Positions 35,401 to 43,869 of a stretch of 64,000 nucleotides of DNA are shown piece after piece. Below the pieces are notes generated by a model that worked only from the letters and a program-made list of their open reading frames with translations, was not told where the DNA came from and did not search any database. A program made the position numbers and the translations under genes. Source of the DNA: Sphingopyxis sp. Root154 (lineage in GTDB: Bacteria; Pseudomonadota; Alphaproteobacteria; Sphingomonadales; Sphingomonadaceae); the NCBI RefSeq assembly GCF_001427105.1, contig NZ_LMGI01000002.1, positions 909,024 to 973,023 of the forward strand, given 5' to 3'. The first letter of the stretch is position 1. Every line of letters begins with the position of its first letter.

Positions 35401-35481
35401 CGTGCCCGCGCCCAGCATCAGTTCGCGCACTAGCGCCGCGCGCCGTGCCGCTTTCGCTGAATGGATTTGTCCTGCCTTCAT
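32470..35481 (-). CDS. TonB-dependent receptor of the mannoside locus
   Basis: The 1003-aa outer-membrane receptor has a signal peptide ending AYAQ, an Ala/Pro-rich spacer, a TonB-box-like segment DAIVVTGYRKSIEQSLEQKR, the plug (EDIGKFPDKNVADALQRVPGVIITRDGGEGSRVSIRG in part) and a large barrel ending in SYKF with the terminal aromatic residue. This N-terminal pattern (VTGYRxSIEQSLEQKR) is typical of carbohydrate-related receptors in sphingomonads, Caulobacter and Xanthomonas. It has no SusD partner. GGGAGG precedes ATG 35481. It heads the GH43-GH92-GH125-GH92-kinase-GH92 run, so oligomannoside import is the likely role. Confidence 0.94.
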   Translation of the reverse strand: MKAGQIHSAKAARRAALVRELMLGAGTLAALCSAGQAYAQAAPAPAPATQPPADEAAEAAPGDAIVVTGYRKSIEQSLEQKREANSLIEVITAEDIGKFPDKNVADALQRVPGVIITRDGGEGSRVSIRGLQSDLTLTLLNGNFIAGADSGDPSRSFNYVLLPSNFIASTEVYKSSEARLEEGGVGGTVILNTRRPFDLPAWSGFVSAEGTYSDTTKKFDPQIAGQISWKDPEERLGFLIGATYQERANRELRGSTETWRWWSDRAANGDIITPATDVNGNPFENDDAISYWPGTGVTGQDGTHYSGYWAPQSVNAEVFSQQRKRLGIQATAQMRPIENLTVTANYFRFDYKSSFQSNVLKIPEWGYGNFFTAPTFDESGTIFQSANFQVPAAGTGCSANATPCTMETPQIAGTYSREKQVSNTFETEVAWNQDNFDAVLKFGKTKATGGPSMRFGVAAKPRLTVTGQEQNGNFLSMWDFTGGNLNMEFSPELQENIKNGIAQIDVGSTGSGFTNSAISQRYAQLDLVRRFDGLLSAFRVGGKWREMSIHRETGRNEWYADPATKLRYQDTPAGAVARPEYFYDKPIGNIGGGFNANLFPGINFSNYLDYINDTYGPSVRVPEPNNTYDLKEKVFAGYVQADFATGPLRGNIGLRVAHTKQSGLTSDRLQFLNDYCVDGPGGPLDPNVPLGPDGNCQVRPLSERELIVNTQVDQSKSYTDWLPSLNVVYEVTPDIVVRGAVAKVISRPSFNDLGSQRSLTYRSAAYAFDRGQFGEFEGWSGSGGNADLQPFSAWQYDLGVEWYFKRGSVLGVGLFRKDVSDFVVPLVLDVTREVNGEQVLIQPYSTVANGSNAKSQGVELYAQHTFDFGLGAQVNFTYNDTSVAEITLDGEAVGKSALVGSAKTQVNASVFYETDKFLVRASYNRRGEVVGGLSSGLNIYTDPYEQVDINASYELMDGLMLTASVINLTKSEERQHLGNDTKDRFVRSNYFGRRAYVGVSYKF

Positions 35482-35776
35482 CACATCGACCTCCCTGTTC
35501 GAGGGGCTGTTCGCCCCCACTCGTTATTCGGCGCTTTCAGAGTCGCCGAGCAGCGGATCATCGGACCCGTTGAGCCTCTATCAGAATATAAAAAACAATT
35601 TGTCAAAATAAATTTTTCGAGCCGTTGGCCGGACGCGATGAATCGTTACAAACCCGTCGCAAAGACGCAGTTTTTCGCAGTTTTACGTGGGTATCGACGC
35701 GCGGCCGCAGACCGCCCCGCCCGCTATCCCCGGCTCCGGGGACGGCAGGTGCCGTCACGCTTTCGCCCGAGGCCGG
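35482..35776. promoter_or_regulatory. Intergenic promoter region of the TonB receptor
   Basis: This 295-base gap between the GH2 stop and the receptor start has a strongly AT-rich patch (about 35580-35620), the most AT-rich in the locus, with AAAATAAATTTTT. It is a likely promoter/operator site, perhaps for the ROK repressor. No gene was seen. Confidence 0.45.
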
Positions 35777-37729
35777 TCAATCCGGAGTCGGGGTCTTCCA
35801 CAGCGGCGCGGCGATCTCCGCCAACGCCTCGGCGGGCGCCTTCGGCACAGCGCGGTCATAGGTCAGCAGCCCGTTGATCTCGTCCTCGACGTCGGTGGTC
35901 TGGGTGTAGACCGAGGCGCTGAGCCCGTTCTCCTTCGCCTGCCGGATCACGCCTTCCATCTTGCGGCGGAAGCGAACGAGATATTCCTTCTCGTCCTGCG
36001 CGACCTGATAGCTCCAATTGCCCTTACCCGGCTTCCAGATATGGCCCGGCACCGGAAAGCCGACCCCGCCATATTCGCCGAGCACGATCGCGCGATTCGT
36101 CTGCAGCGGCGGCGTCTTCGGCACATCCTCGTAAGTGTGGATGTCGAGCATGTCGGAGTCCTTCGGCGCGACATCAAGCCAGCCCGAATTGGCGTCGACC
36201 AGCCGCGTCGGATCGATCCCCTTCACGAAACGCGACAGGGTCGCCGAATCATATTGGCCCCATCCCTCGTTATTGACGACCCACGTCACGATCGAGGGGA
36301 AGGCGCGCAGCTCGCCGATCATCTCGGACAATTGCTTCTGCTGCTCGGCCAGCGTCTCCGACGGGAAGATCGCCTGATACTGGCTTGTGCCCGCGAGATA
36401 TTGATCCTCGCCGCCGCCCGAGGGCATGTCCTGCCAGATCAGCATGCCGAGCCGGTCGGCGTCGTGATAATAGCGCGCGGGCTCGACCTTGATATGCTTG
36501 CGCAGCATGTTGAACCCCGCCTTCTTCAGGAAGACGATGTCGCTCTTCATCGCCTCTTCCGACGGCGGCGTATAAAGCCCGTCGGGCCACCAGCCCTGAT
36601 CGAGCGTGCCGTGCTGGAACAGCGGCTTGTTGTTGAGCAAGATCGCGGGCTGCCCGGCGACGCGGCCGGGTCCGACCGACACTTTGCGCATCGCGAAATA
36701 GGCGGCGACGCTGTCGCGCGGTGCGCCCTGCACGCGCGCCTTGGCATAGACGCGGCTCTCATGATCGGTGAAGCGCGAGTCATAGGCCTTGCGGTCGCGC
36801 TCGGCCTCGCCCGCATAGGGATCGGCGATCGTCACCAGCTCGGCCTTGAGGTCGTAGAGATGCGGATCGTCGGGCGACCAGAGGTGCGCGTTCGGGATCG
36901 CGAGCGTCGCCTGCCGGTTCGCACGGATGATCGTCGAGGCGATCGTCTTGCCGCCCGCGCTCGCGGTCAGCCGCACCGCATCATTGTCGTTCGCCCAGCC
37001 GGAAAGTGCCACCGCGACATCGACGGTGCCGCGGTCGATATCGGGCGTCGCGCGCACCTCGGCGATATGGAGCTTGGGTACCGGCTCGATCCACACCGTC
37101 TGCCAGATGCCGCTGACCGCGGTGTACCAGATGCCCGAGGGATCGAGGATCTGCTTGCCGCGCGGCTGGGTGCCCGCGCTCGTCGGGTCGGTGACCTCAA
37201 CGATCAGCTCGTTCGCGCCCGGTTTCAGATAGGGGCTGATGTCGAAACCGAAGGCGTCGAAGCCGCCCTTGTGCGATCCGACGACCGATCCGTTGACGCG
37301 CACCGTCGCCTCATAATCCACCGCCCCGAAGTTGAGCATGACATTCTGGCCGCGCCAGTCGGCGGGGACGGAGAAGCTGCGGCGATACCAGACGCGGTCG
37401 TCGGGCGTGACCTTGCGCGCGACGCGCGACAGTTTCGATTCGACCGGGAACGGCACGAGGATCTTTCCTTCCATCGCCGCCGGACGCTCGGCCGCCTTGG
37501 GGGCGATCGCATAATCCCACAGGCCGTTGAGATTGACCCAGCGCTCGCGCACCATCTGCGGGCGGGGATAGAGGCGCCACGCGTTTTCTGGCGTCACTTC
37601 TTTGCCCCAGCGCGTCATCAGCTCGCTAGTATAGACGGCGTCGCCTGCAGGCGCGGCGGTGGTGGTCTGGGCCTGTGCCGCGACCGGTGCAAGGGCGAGA
37701 AGAGAGGCGGTGATCAAGAGGCTGCGCAT
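35777..37729 (-). CDS. GH2 glycoside hydrolase (beta-mannosidase/beta-galactosidase family)
   Basis: The 650-aa protein has a signal peptide (ending AQAQ), a GH2 sugar-binding domain (LNGLWDYAIAP, VWYRRSFSVP, SHKGGFDAFGFDIS), an Ig-like domain and the TIM barrel. The acid/base Glu is in WVVNNEGWGQ and the nucleophile Glu is probably in VLGEYGG. In this locus beta-mannosidase activity on the Man-beta-GlcNAc core of an N-glycan is attractive but unproven; beta-galactosidase or beta-glucuronidase activity is equally allowed by the motifs. It follows GH92 copy 4 with two hairpins between. Confidence 0.88.
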   Translation of the reverse strand: MRSLLITASLLALAPVAAQAQTTTAAPAGDAVYTSELMTRWGKEVTPENAWRLYPRPQMVRERWVNLNGLWDYAIAPKAAERPAAMEGKILVPFPVESKLSRVARKVTPDDRVWYRRSFSVPADWRGQNVMLNFGAVDYEATVRVNGSVVGSHKGGFDAFGFDISPYLKPGANELIVEVTDPTSAGTQPRGKQILDPSGIWYTAVSGIWQTVWIEPVPKLHIAEVRATPDIDRGTVDVAVALSGWANDNDAVRLTASAGGKTIASTIIRANRQATLAIPNAHLWSPDDPHLYDLKAELVTIADPYAGEAERDRKAYDSRFTDHESRVYAKARVQGAPRDSVAAYFAMRKVSVGPGRVAGQPAILLNNKPLFQHGTLDQGWWPDGLYTPPSEEAMKSDIVFLKKAGFNMLRKHIKVEPARYYHDADRLGMLIWQDMPSGGGEDQYLAGTSQYQAIFPSETLAEQQKQLSEMIGELRAFPSIVTWVVNNEGWGQYDSATLSRFVKGIDPTRLVDANSGWLDVAPKDSDMLDIHTYEDVPKTPPLQTNRAIVLGEYGGVGFPVPGHIWKPGKGNWSYQVAQDEKEYLVRFRRKMEGVIRQAKENGLSASVYTQTTDVEDEINGLLTYDRAVPKAPAEALAEIAAPLWKTPTPD

Positions 37730-37754
37730 GATGTCTGTCCTGTTGAATGGGGGA

Positions 37755-37819
37755 GAGCCCAGGACCCTTGGGGGGATGGCGGGTCCTGGGCTCGCGCCCC
37801 CGCGGGGGTGGCGGGGGCG
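37755..37819. other. Two tandem intercistronic stem-loops
   Basis: GAGCCCAGGACCC (37755-37767) pairs perfectly with GGGTCCTGGGCTC (37781-37793). A second stem pairs CGCCCCCGC (37795-37803) with GCGGGGGCG (37811-37819). They fill the gap between GH92 copy 4 and the GH2 gene and may stabilise or attenuate the transcript. Confidence 0.7.
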
Positions 37820-37828
37820 AGGGGATGG

Positions 37829-40195
37829 TCAGCGTTTTCGCGACATCGACGGCGGCGCAGCGTCGGGTGCGGCGCCCCACGCCTTGTTCGGCTTGGCGCC
37901 CATCGTGAAGACGAAGGTCGCGCCGTCCTTCACATCGTCGTGGCGGAACCACGGCTTGTTCCACGGCTTGCCGTTCAGCGTCGCCGACTGGATATAGACG
38001 TTGGTGGCCGAATTGTTGCGCGCGACGATCCGCAGCGTCTTGCCATTGCCCATATCGAGGCTGGCGTCGTCGAAGACCGGGCTTCCGATGATATAATCCT
38101 GGCTCGACGGATCGACCGGATAGAAGCCGAGCGCCGAGAGCGCGTACCATGACGAGGTCGCGCCCTGATCGTCCATCCCCGGATAGCCGTAACCCGACGC
38201 ATCGCTGCCATAGGTCCGGTCGAGAATCTGGCGCACCAGCGCCTGCGTCTTCCACGGCTGGCCGCTCCAGTTGTAATAATAGGGCGCCTGCTGGTCGGGC
38301 TGGTTGCCGTGGACATATTGCCCGATCACGCCGGTGCAGTCGCGGCAGATGCCCGTCGGATTATACGGCTTGGTGAAAAACTCGTCGAGCTTGGCATTGA
38401 ACGCGTCGCGCCCGCCGAGGAGGCCGATCAGCCCCTGCACGTCGTGCGGCACGAGCCACAAGGTCGACCAGCCCGACGCCTCCTTCATCATGAAATTATA
38501 ATAGGGTTCCTGCGGATCGAAGGGCGCGATCCACTTGCCGTCGGCGGTGCGGCCGCGGATGAAGCCGATCGATTTGTCGAAGACATTGGCATAGTTGCCC
38601 GCGCGCTTGAGGAACATCTTGTGGTCGGCGTCCTTGCCGAGCTTTTTCGCGTAGAGCGCGAGCGCATAATCGTCCCACGCATATTCGAGCGTCTTGTCGG
38701 CGCCCGCCTTCCCGCCGGCATAGGGCGGGCTGGGATTGTGATCGGGCACGATGTCCGAAATCCAGCCTTGTTTCATATATTCGGCGAGATAGCCGCGCGG
38801 CCCCTTCGGGTCGGTCGCGTTCTTGCGCAGATATTCATAGGCGGCTTCATAATCGAATTCGATGCCGCGCTCCCACGCGCCGAGGAACAGGAACACCGCA
38901 TTGTCGCCGTGGAACGAGGTGTTCATATAGCCCTTCTCGCGCGCCATCGCGAGTTCGGACGCCATGATGTTCTGCACCGCCTCGGGCTCCATCAGTTCGA
39001 GCAGCACGATCTGGTTGCGCCCCGTATCCCAGAAGGGAACCGGGCCGTAACGGTCGTGCGTCGCGGTCTGGACCTTGCCATTGGTGTCGGCGAACTTCTC
39101 GCCCTTCTGCGCGATCAGGCGCGGCGAGGCGAAGGACTGGAAGAGGGTCGAATAGAAGAGCTTGCGCTGCTTGTCGGTGCCGCCGGTCACGCGGACGCGG
39201 TTCAGGAGCTGCGCCCAGGTATCGCGCGCCGCCGCATGGACGCCGTCGAAGTCCCAGCCCGGCACTTCGGCGGCGAGCCGCTGTGCGGCCTGCTCATAGC
39301 TGGTCCCGTGCGCCATTTTCACCAGCACCTGCTCGCCGGCCTTCGTCTTGAAGGTCACATAGCCGCCGGAATAGCTGCCTGACATCTCGCGCCCGCCGGG
39401 TTTCACGTCGCTGGTGCCGATGCCCCAGCCGGCATTGTCGCCGGGCGATTTGCGGAAGGTGCCGAGCGCGGCGAAGGGTTTCGAAAATTCGGCGACGAAA
39501 TAGCCGCCGTCGGCGCTGTCCTTGTCGTTCGATATACCGCGTATGATGCGGTCGCCGACGACCTCGACCGTGCCGCCGTGGCGCGGCAGGTTGACGATGA
39601 TGTTCGACCGCTGGCTCTCGGGGAAGGTGAAGCGCATCACGCTCGCCCAGCGCGTCGCGGTGAGTTCGGCCTGCGTACGAAAGCTGTCGAGATAGACCGA
39701 ATAATAGCCGGGCGACGCCTTCTCGCGCGACTTGTCATAGTATGACTGGCTGTACGCGGGCGGCGGCGACCAGTCGCCGACCACGGGCATGATGAACGGC
39801 TCGGCGCCGCCGCCATAGGTCGAGCCGCCGCCGCCGGTGAAGCCGATCATCGTCGGGTTGGTGTAATAATAGGGAACGGGGACGCCGTTCGGATAGAGAA
39901 GCTCAATATTGTTGTTCACCGGCGCCGCTTCGACCGACCCGTGCGGCAGCCGCGCGCCCGGCGACGTCTGCCCCGAATAGACGGGCTCGCCCGGCGGCGG
40001 CGCGTTGCCGATCACCGCGGGATCATCGAGCGGCGCGGTGCCGACCAGCGGGTCGGCGAGTTCGACCGGCGACTGGCCGGATTTGGACTGCGCGGCGACC
40101 GGCGAAAGCGCCAGCGCGAGCGGCAGCAGCGCGGCGGTCGATGCCATGATGGCGGCCGCCTTCCGCGAACGGCTCCGATTGATATTCTTGTTCAT
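37829..40195 (-). CDS. GH92 family protein, divergent (copy 4)
   Basis: The 788-aa secreted protein (signal ending VAAQ) is a divergent GH92 member. N-terminal ADPLVGT and TNPTMIGFTGGGGSTYGGGAEPFIMPVVGDW replace the usual block; C-terminal VHGNQPDQQAPYYYNW and GMDDQGATSSWYALSALGFYPV are recognisable. Its TEG-equivalent region is MKEASGWSTLWLVPHD. The HGNQP form links it loosely to copy 3. It may act on a different mannoside linkage or a substituted mannose. GAGGG is before ATG 40195. It follows the MFS permease and ManA genes. Confidence 0.9.
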   Translation of the reverse strand: MNKNINRSRSRKAAAIMASTAALLPLALALSPVAAQSKSGQSPVELADPLVGTAPLDDPAVIGNAPPPGEPVYSGQTSPGARLPHGSVEAAPVNNNIELLYPNGVPVPYYYTNPTMIGFTGGGGSTYGGGAEPFIMPVVGDWSPPPAYSQSYYDKSREKASPGYYSVYLDSFRTQAELTATRWASVMRFTFPESQRSNIIVNLPRHGGTVEVVGDRIIRGISNDKDSADGGYFVAEFSKPFAALGTFRKSPGDNAGWGIGTSDVKPGGREMSGSYSGGYVTFKTKAGEQVLVKMAHGTSYEQAAQRLAAEVPGWDFDGVHAAARDTWAQLLNRVRVTGGTDKQRKLFYSTLFQSFASPRLIAQKGEKFADTNGKVQTATHDRYGPVPFWDTGRNQIVLLELMEPEAVQNIMASELAMAREKGYMNTSFHGDNAVFLFLGAWERGIEFDYEAAYEYLRKNATDPKGPRGYLAEYMKQGWISDIVPDHNPSPPYAGGKAGADKTLEYAWDDYALALYAKKLGKDADHKMFLKRAGNYANVFDKSIGFIRGRTADGKWIAPFDPQEPYYNFMMKEASGWSTLWLVPHDVQGLIGLLGGRDAFNAKLDEFFTKPYNPTGICRDCTGVIGQYVHGNQPDQQAPYYYNWSGQPWKTQALVRQILDRTYGSDASGYGYPGMDDQGATSSWYALSALGFYPVDPSSQDYIIGSPVFDDASLDMGNGKTLRIVARNNSATNVYIQSATLNGKPWNKPWFRHDDVKDGATFVFTMGAKPNKAWGAAPDAAPPSMSRKR

Positions 40196-40234
40196 TGCGA
40201 CCCTCTTCCCTGAATATTTTCGTTGATTGCGTGG

Positions 40235-41494
40235 TCAGTGCAGCGAAGTTGCAAAGCGGGTCGCCCGTGCCGGCGCCCGCGCCGCGCGCCAGCCGAACAA
40301 TGCGATGACGAGGTAACAGGCCATCGGCACCAAAAAGGCGAGGGAGCGGCTGCCGCTGGCATCGGCGACCTGCGCGAAGACGAGCGGCACCAGCGCCCCG
40401 CCGACGATCGCCATGCAGAGCAGCCCCGAGGTCGCCGAGGCGGGCGCGGTCGACCGCTCGATCGTCAGCGAAAAGATCACCGGGAACATGATCGAGTTGA
40501 ACAGCCCGACCGAGATCGCGAGCACGCCCGCCGCCGGCCCGCTGATCTGGCTGATCGTCAGGCAGAGCAGCGCCGCGGCGACGGCCGCCACGGCGAGGAG
40601 CGGCCCCGCGGGCAGCTTGTAGAGGAGACCCGAGCCGATAAAGCGCCCGATCATCGCGCCGAGCCAATAGAGGCTGACGAAGCTCCCCGCCTGTACCGCG
40701 CTGATCGCGAACACATCGGGCTGTTCGAGGAAATTGACCATCGCGCTGCCGATCGCGACCTCGGCGCCGACATAGAGGAAGATCGCGAGCGCGCCGGCGA
40801 GCGCCCAGGGCGAGGCGAAGGCGCTCGAAACCCGCGCGCCCGTCTCGACCGCCGGCGCGGCCGCGGTGATCTCGTGCCGGACGCGGTAAAGGAACATCGC
40901 GAGCACCGCGATCACTGCGGCGATGAAGACATAGGCGACGTCGATCCGGCCGAGCGAATAAGCGATCTTCGCCTCGGTCACCGGCCCATCTTCGAACAAT
41001 CCGCCCTGCAGCAACGTCCGCGCCGCGAGATAGGGCGCGATAACGGTGCCGAACGAGTTGAACGCCTGACTCAAGACCAGCCGGAAATGCGAACGTTCGG
41101 GGCGGCCGAGCGACGCCGACAGGGGGTTCGCCGCGACCTGCAGCAGCGTGATCCCCGACGCGATGACGAACAGGCCGACGAGCACGATCGAATATTCGCG
41201 CACGACGGTCGCAAGCGGCATGATCAGGCAGCCGACGATCATCGTCGCGAGCGCCACGATGATCGAATTGGCCGCGCCCAGCCGCCCCATGATCGCCGCC
41301 GCGGGCAGCGAGACGACGCCATAGGCCATGAAGAAGGCGAATTGCGTGAGGAAGCTTTCGGTATCGCTGAGCGCGAAGATCGCCTTCACCGCAGGGATCA
41401 AAATGTCGTTGACCGCGGTCACCGCGCCCCAGACGAAGAACAGCATCGTGACATAGGCGAAGGTCCAGGCGGTGCCCGATCGGGTAGCGGTCAT
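40235..41494 (-). CDS. FucP/GluP-like MFS sugar permease
   Basis: The 419-aa protein has twelve membrane segments of the fucose:H+ symporter branch: FFVWGAVTAVNDILIPAVK, FFMAYGVVSLPAAAIMGRLG, QVAANPLSASLG and LSQAFNSFGTVIAPYLAA. The family takes up fucose, glucose, galactose or mannose. Here it probably moves free mannose from periplasm to cytoplasm. ATG 41494 overlaps the ManA stop (ATGA), so translation is coupled. Confidence 0.9.
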   Translation of the reverse strand: MTATRSGTAWTFAYVTMLFFVWGAVTAVNDILIPAVKAIFALSDTESFLTQFAFFMAYGVVSLPAAAIMGRLGAANSIIVALATMIVGCLIMPLATVVREYSIVLVGLFVIASGITLLQVAANPLSASLGRPERSHFRLVLSQAFNSFGTVIAPYLAARTLLQGGLFEDGPVTEAKIAYSLGRIDVAYVFIAAVIAVLAMFLYRVRHEITAAAPAVETGARVSSAFASPWALAGALAIFLYVGAEVAIGSAMVNFLEQPDVFAISAVQAGSFVSLYWLGAMIGRFIGSGLLYKLPAGPLLAVAAVAAALLCLTISQISGPAAGVLAISVGLFNSIMFPVIFSLTIERSTAPASATSGLLCMAIVGGALVPLVFAQVADASGSRSLAFLVPMACYLVIALFGWRAARAPARATRFATSLH

Positions 41495-42318
41495 GCGAGC
41501 CTCCCCTCGCCCGGATAGGCGAGCAACAGGTCGGCCCCGGCGTCGGCATCGAGATGCACCGAGCCGGTAAGTGCGAGGCATTCGCCGCCTTCGAAGGCGG
41601 CGCCATCGACAACGCCCTTGCCCGCGACCGGGATCAGCCATGCGGTGACGCCATCATGCAGCGCGATCGTGCGCGCGCCGCCCGCCAGCCGTTCGAGCAC
41701 GAATTTCGGCCCGTCGACGAGGATCGTGCGATCATCGTCGATACGGCCGGGGGACGGATAGGGCGCATAGGGCCGCGGATCGGACACCGCGATGCCGTCC
41801 TCCAGATGCAGTTCGCGCGGGCGGCCATAATCATAGAGACGGTAGGTCGTCTCGCTGTTCTGCTGCACCTCGATCAGCGTCAGACCGGCGCCGATCGCAT
41901 GCACCGTGCCCGACGGGACGTAAAAGAAATCGCCCGCCTTCACGGGTTTCCAGTCGAGCAATTGTTCGATGCTGCCATCGAGCGCGGCGTCGCGCAGCGC
42001 CGCCTTGTCGACGGGCGCTTTCGTTCCCACCGCAATTGTCGAATCGGGCGCGGCGTCGAGGATCAGCCAGCATTCGTCCTTGCCGCGCGGCAGTCCGCGC
42101 GCATGCGCTTGCTCATCGTCCGGATGGACCTGCACCGACAGTTTTTCGCTGGTGAAGAGATATTTGATCAGGAGGTCGGGCGTGCTGTCGCCGGGCGCCT
42201 GGAACCAGATCTCGCCGACCGGTTCGCCGCCCGCGGGCGAATCAGCGAACGGGCCCCATAGTTGATGGCGCCCCCAAGGCTTTTCCACGCGATGCGTCGC
42301 AAGCAATGTCGCCGGCAC
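41491..42318 (-). CDS. manA: Class I mannose-6-phosphate isomerase
   Basis: The 275-aa enzyme interconverts mannose-6-phosphate and fructose-6-phosphate. Zinc ligands are visible in QVHPDDEQAH and GTVHAIGAG, with the Glu of DECWLIL between them. It is a short form (about 275 aa), missing the extra helical domain of the long E. coli type. Start GTG 42318 has GGGAGAGG upstream. Coupled with the permease and GH92 copy 4 it completes the mannose route to central metabolism, with the ROK kinase as the preceding step. Confidence 0.92.
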   Translation of the reverse strand: MPATLLATHRVEKPWGRHQLWGPFADSPAGGEPVGEIWFQAPGDSTPDLLIKYLFTSEKLSVQVHPDDEQAHARGLPRGKDECWLILDAAPDSTIAVGTKAPVDKAALRDAALDGSIEQLLDWKPVKAGDFFYVPSGTVHAIGAGLTLIEVQQNSETTYRLYDYGRPRELHLEDGIAVSDPRPYAPYPSPGRIDDDRTILVDGPKFVLERLAGGARTIALHDGVTAWLIPVAGKGVVDGAAFEGGECLALTGSVHLDADAGADLLLAYPGEGRLA

Positions 42319-42398
42319 GAGCCTCTCCCTCTTTCCCAGCCGCCGTTCCGGGTCTGGTTTTTCGAAAACTGCCTCGGCCGACCGCTCCCCGTCAAGAT

Positions 42399-42425
42399 AA
42401 TAATGAAAATTAATTTATTTGATCG
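42399..42425. promoter_or_regulatory. AT-rich site in divergent manA / sugar-porter promoter
   Basis: GAAAATTAATTTATTTGATC is very AT-rich in GC-rich surroundings and lies between two divergent sugar genes. Loosely similar patches lie before the receptor gene (about 35605) and the ROK repressor gene (about 45190). ROK repressors of the NagC/XylR type bind AT-rich operators. Confidence 0.35.
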
Positions 42426-42494
42426 AAATCGCCTTTGTGGCATGTCGGTGGCAATCAGGACGGGCGCCGATGCCCAATCCGTCGGAGAGAGTGG

Positions 42495-43865
42495 ATGGCA
42501 GGCAAGCACCACAGCGAAGCATTTCGGGTGCCCGGCGCGCCGCAGCGTCCGGGAGGGCGCGGCACCCTCGCCGCCGCGATCGGGACCGCCGCCCTGGCGG
42601 GTCTTCTCTTCGGATTCGATACCGCGGTGATCGCGGGAGTGACTGGCGACCTGACCGACCTGTTCGCGCTCACCCCTGAAACACTCGGCATTACCGTATC
42701 GGCGGCGCTTTGGGGCACCCTCGTCGGCGCGCTGTTCGCGGGTAAGCCGGGCGATGCATTCGGCAGCCGTGACAGTCTGCGGATCCTCGCTGCCTTTTAT
42801 TTCGTCGCGGGAATCGGCTGCGCGCTGGCATCGAGCTGGCCGGCTTTCCTTATCTTCCGTTTCCTATGCGGGCTCGCGATCGGGGGCTCGTCGGTGCTCG
42901 CGCCCGTCTATATCGCCGAGATCGCGCCGCCGCGGCACCGCGGATTCCTCGTCGGCCTGTTCCAGTTGATGATCGTCACCGGCATTCTCGTCGCCTATCT
43001 CAGCAACGCGACGATATCGGGGCTCGTCGGCGGAGATATCGCGTGGCGGTGGAAGCTGGGCATCACCGCCGCCCCTGCCCTGCTCTTCTTCGTGCTGCTG
43101 TTCGCGATTCCCAACAGCCCGCGCTGGCTCGTCGCAAAAGGACGCCGGGGCGAAGCAGCCATCGCGCTGGCGCGGATCGGCACGGCGCCCGAAGCCGCCG
43201 AAGCCGAACTAAGCCGCGTCGAGCAGACGCTCGAACGCGACCCGCCGGGGGAGAAGCTGTCGTGGCGCCGCCATCGGCGGCCGATAATGCTCGTGATCCT
43301 CGTCGCGATGTTCAACCAGCTCGCGGGCATCAACGCGGTGCTCTATTATCTCAATGACATCTTCGCGCGCGCGGGTTCGCTATCGCCCGACCGCCAGGCG
43401 GTGCTGATCGGAATCGCCAATCTGGTGTTCACGCTGGTCGGCATGGCGCTGATCGACCGGATCGGGCGCAAGACGCTGCTGCTCGCGGGCGCGGCGGGCA
43501 TGACCTTATGCCTCGCCGCCGCCGCGGGGGTCCTTTACGGCGCGCTCGACAACGGCCTGATGCTACCCGCGCTCATCGGCTTCATCGCCTTCTTCGCGAC
43601 GAGCCAGGGCGCGGTCATCTGGGTCTATATCTCGGAGATATTCCCGACCCCCGTCCGCGCGCGCGGCAGCGCGCTCGGCGCGAGCACGCATTGGCTGATG
43701 AACGCGCTGATAGCCGGCATCTTCCCGATATTGGTGGCATGGTCGCCCGGGGCACCGTTCGCGATCTTCGCCGCCGCGATGGTCGTCCAGTTCATCGTCG
43801 TCGCGGCGATCTTCCCCGAAACGCGCGGGGTCGATCTCGACGATATGGCACAGCGGATCGAGTGA
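42495..43865 (+). CDS. MFS sugar porter (XylE/GalP-like)
   Basis: The 456-aa sugar:H+ symporter has the family marks GFDTAVIAG in helix 1, RFLCGLAIGGSSVLAPVYIAEIAP, FNQLAGINAVLYY in helix 7, DRIGRKTLLL, and the C-terminal PETRGVDLD. Starting at ATG 42495 with GGAGAGAG upstream. It is divergent from manA and convergent with the ROK repressor, four bases apart. Substrate probably mannose or a hexose; it may duplicate or complement the FucP-like permease. Confidence 0.92.
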   Translation: MAGKHHSEAFRVPGAPQRPGGRGTLAAAIGTAALAGLLFGFDTAVIAGVTGDLTDLFALTPETLGITVSAALWGTLVGALFAGKPGDAFGSRDSLRILAAFYFVAGIGCALASSWPAFLIFRFLCGLAIGGSSVLAPVYIAEIAPPRHRGFLVGLFQLMIVTGILVAYLSNATISGLVGGDIAWRWKLGITAAPALLFFVLLFAIPNSPRWLVAKGRRGEAAIALARIGTAPEAAEAELSRVEQTLERDPPGEKLSWRRHRRPIMLVILVAMFNQLAGINAVLYYLNDIFARAGSLSPDRQAVLIGIANLVFTLVGMALIDRIGRKTLLLAGAAGMTLCLAAAAGVLYGALDNGLMLPALIGFIAFFATSQGAVIWVYISEIFPTPVRARGSALGASTHWLMNALIAGIFPILVAWSPGAPFAIFAAAMVVQFIVVAAIFPETRGVDLDDMAQRIE

Positions 43866-43869
43866 AGCG

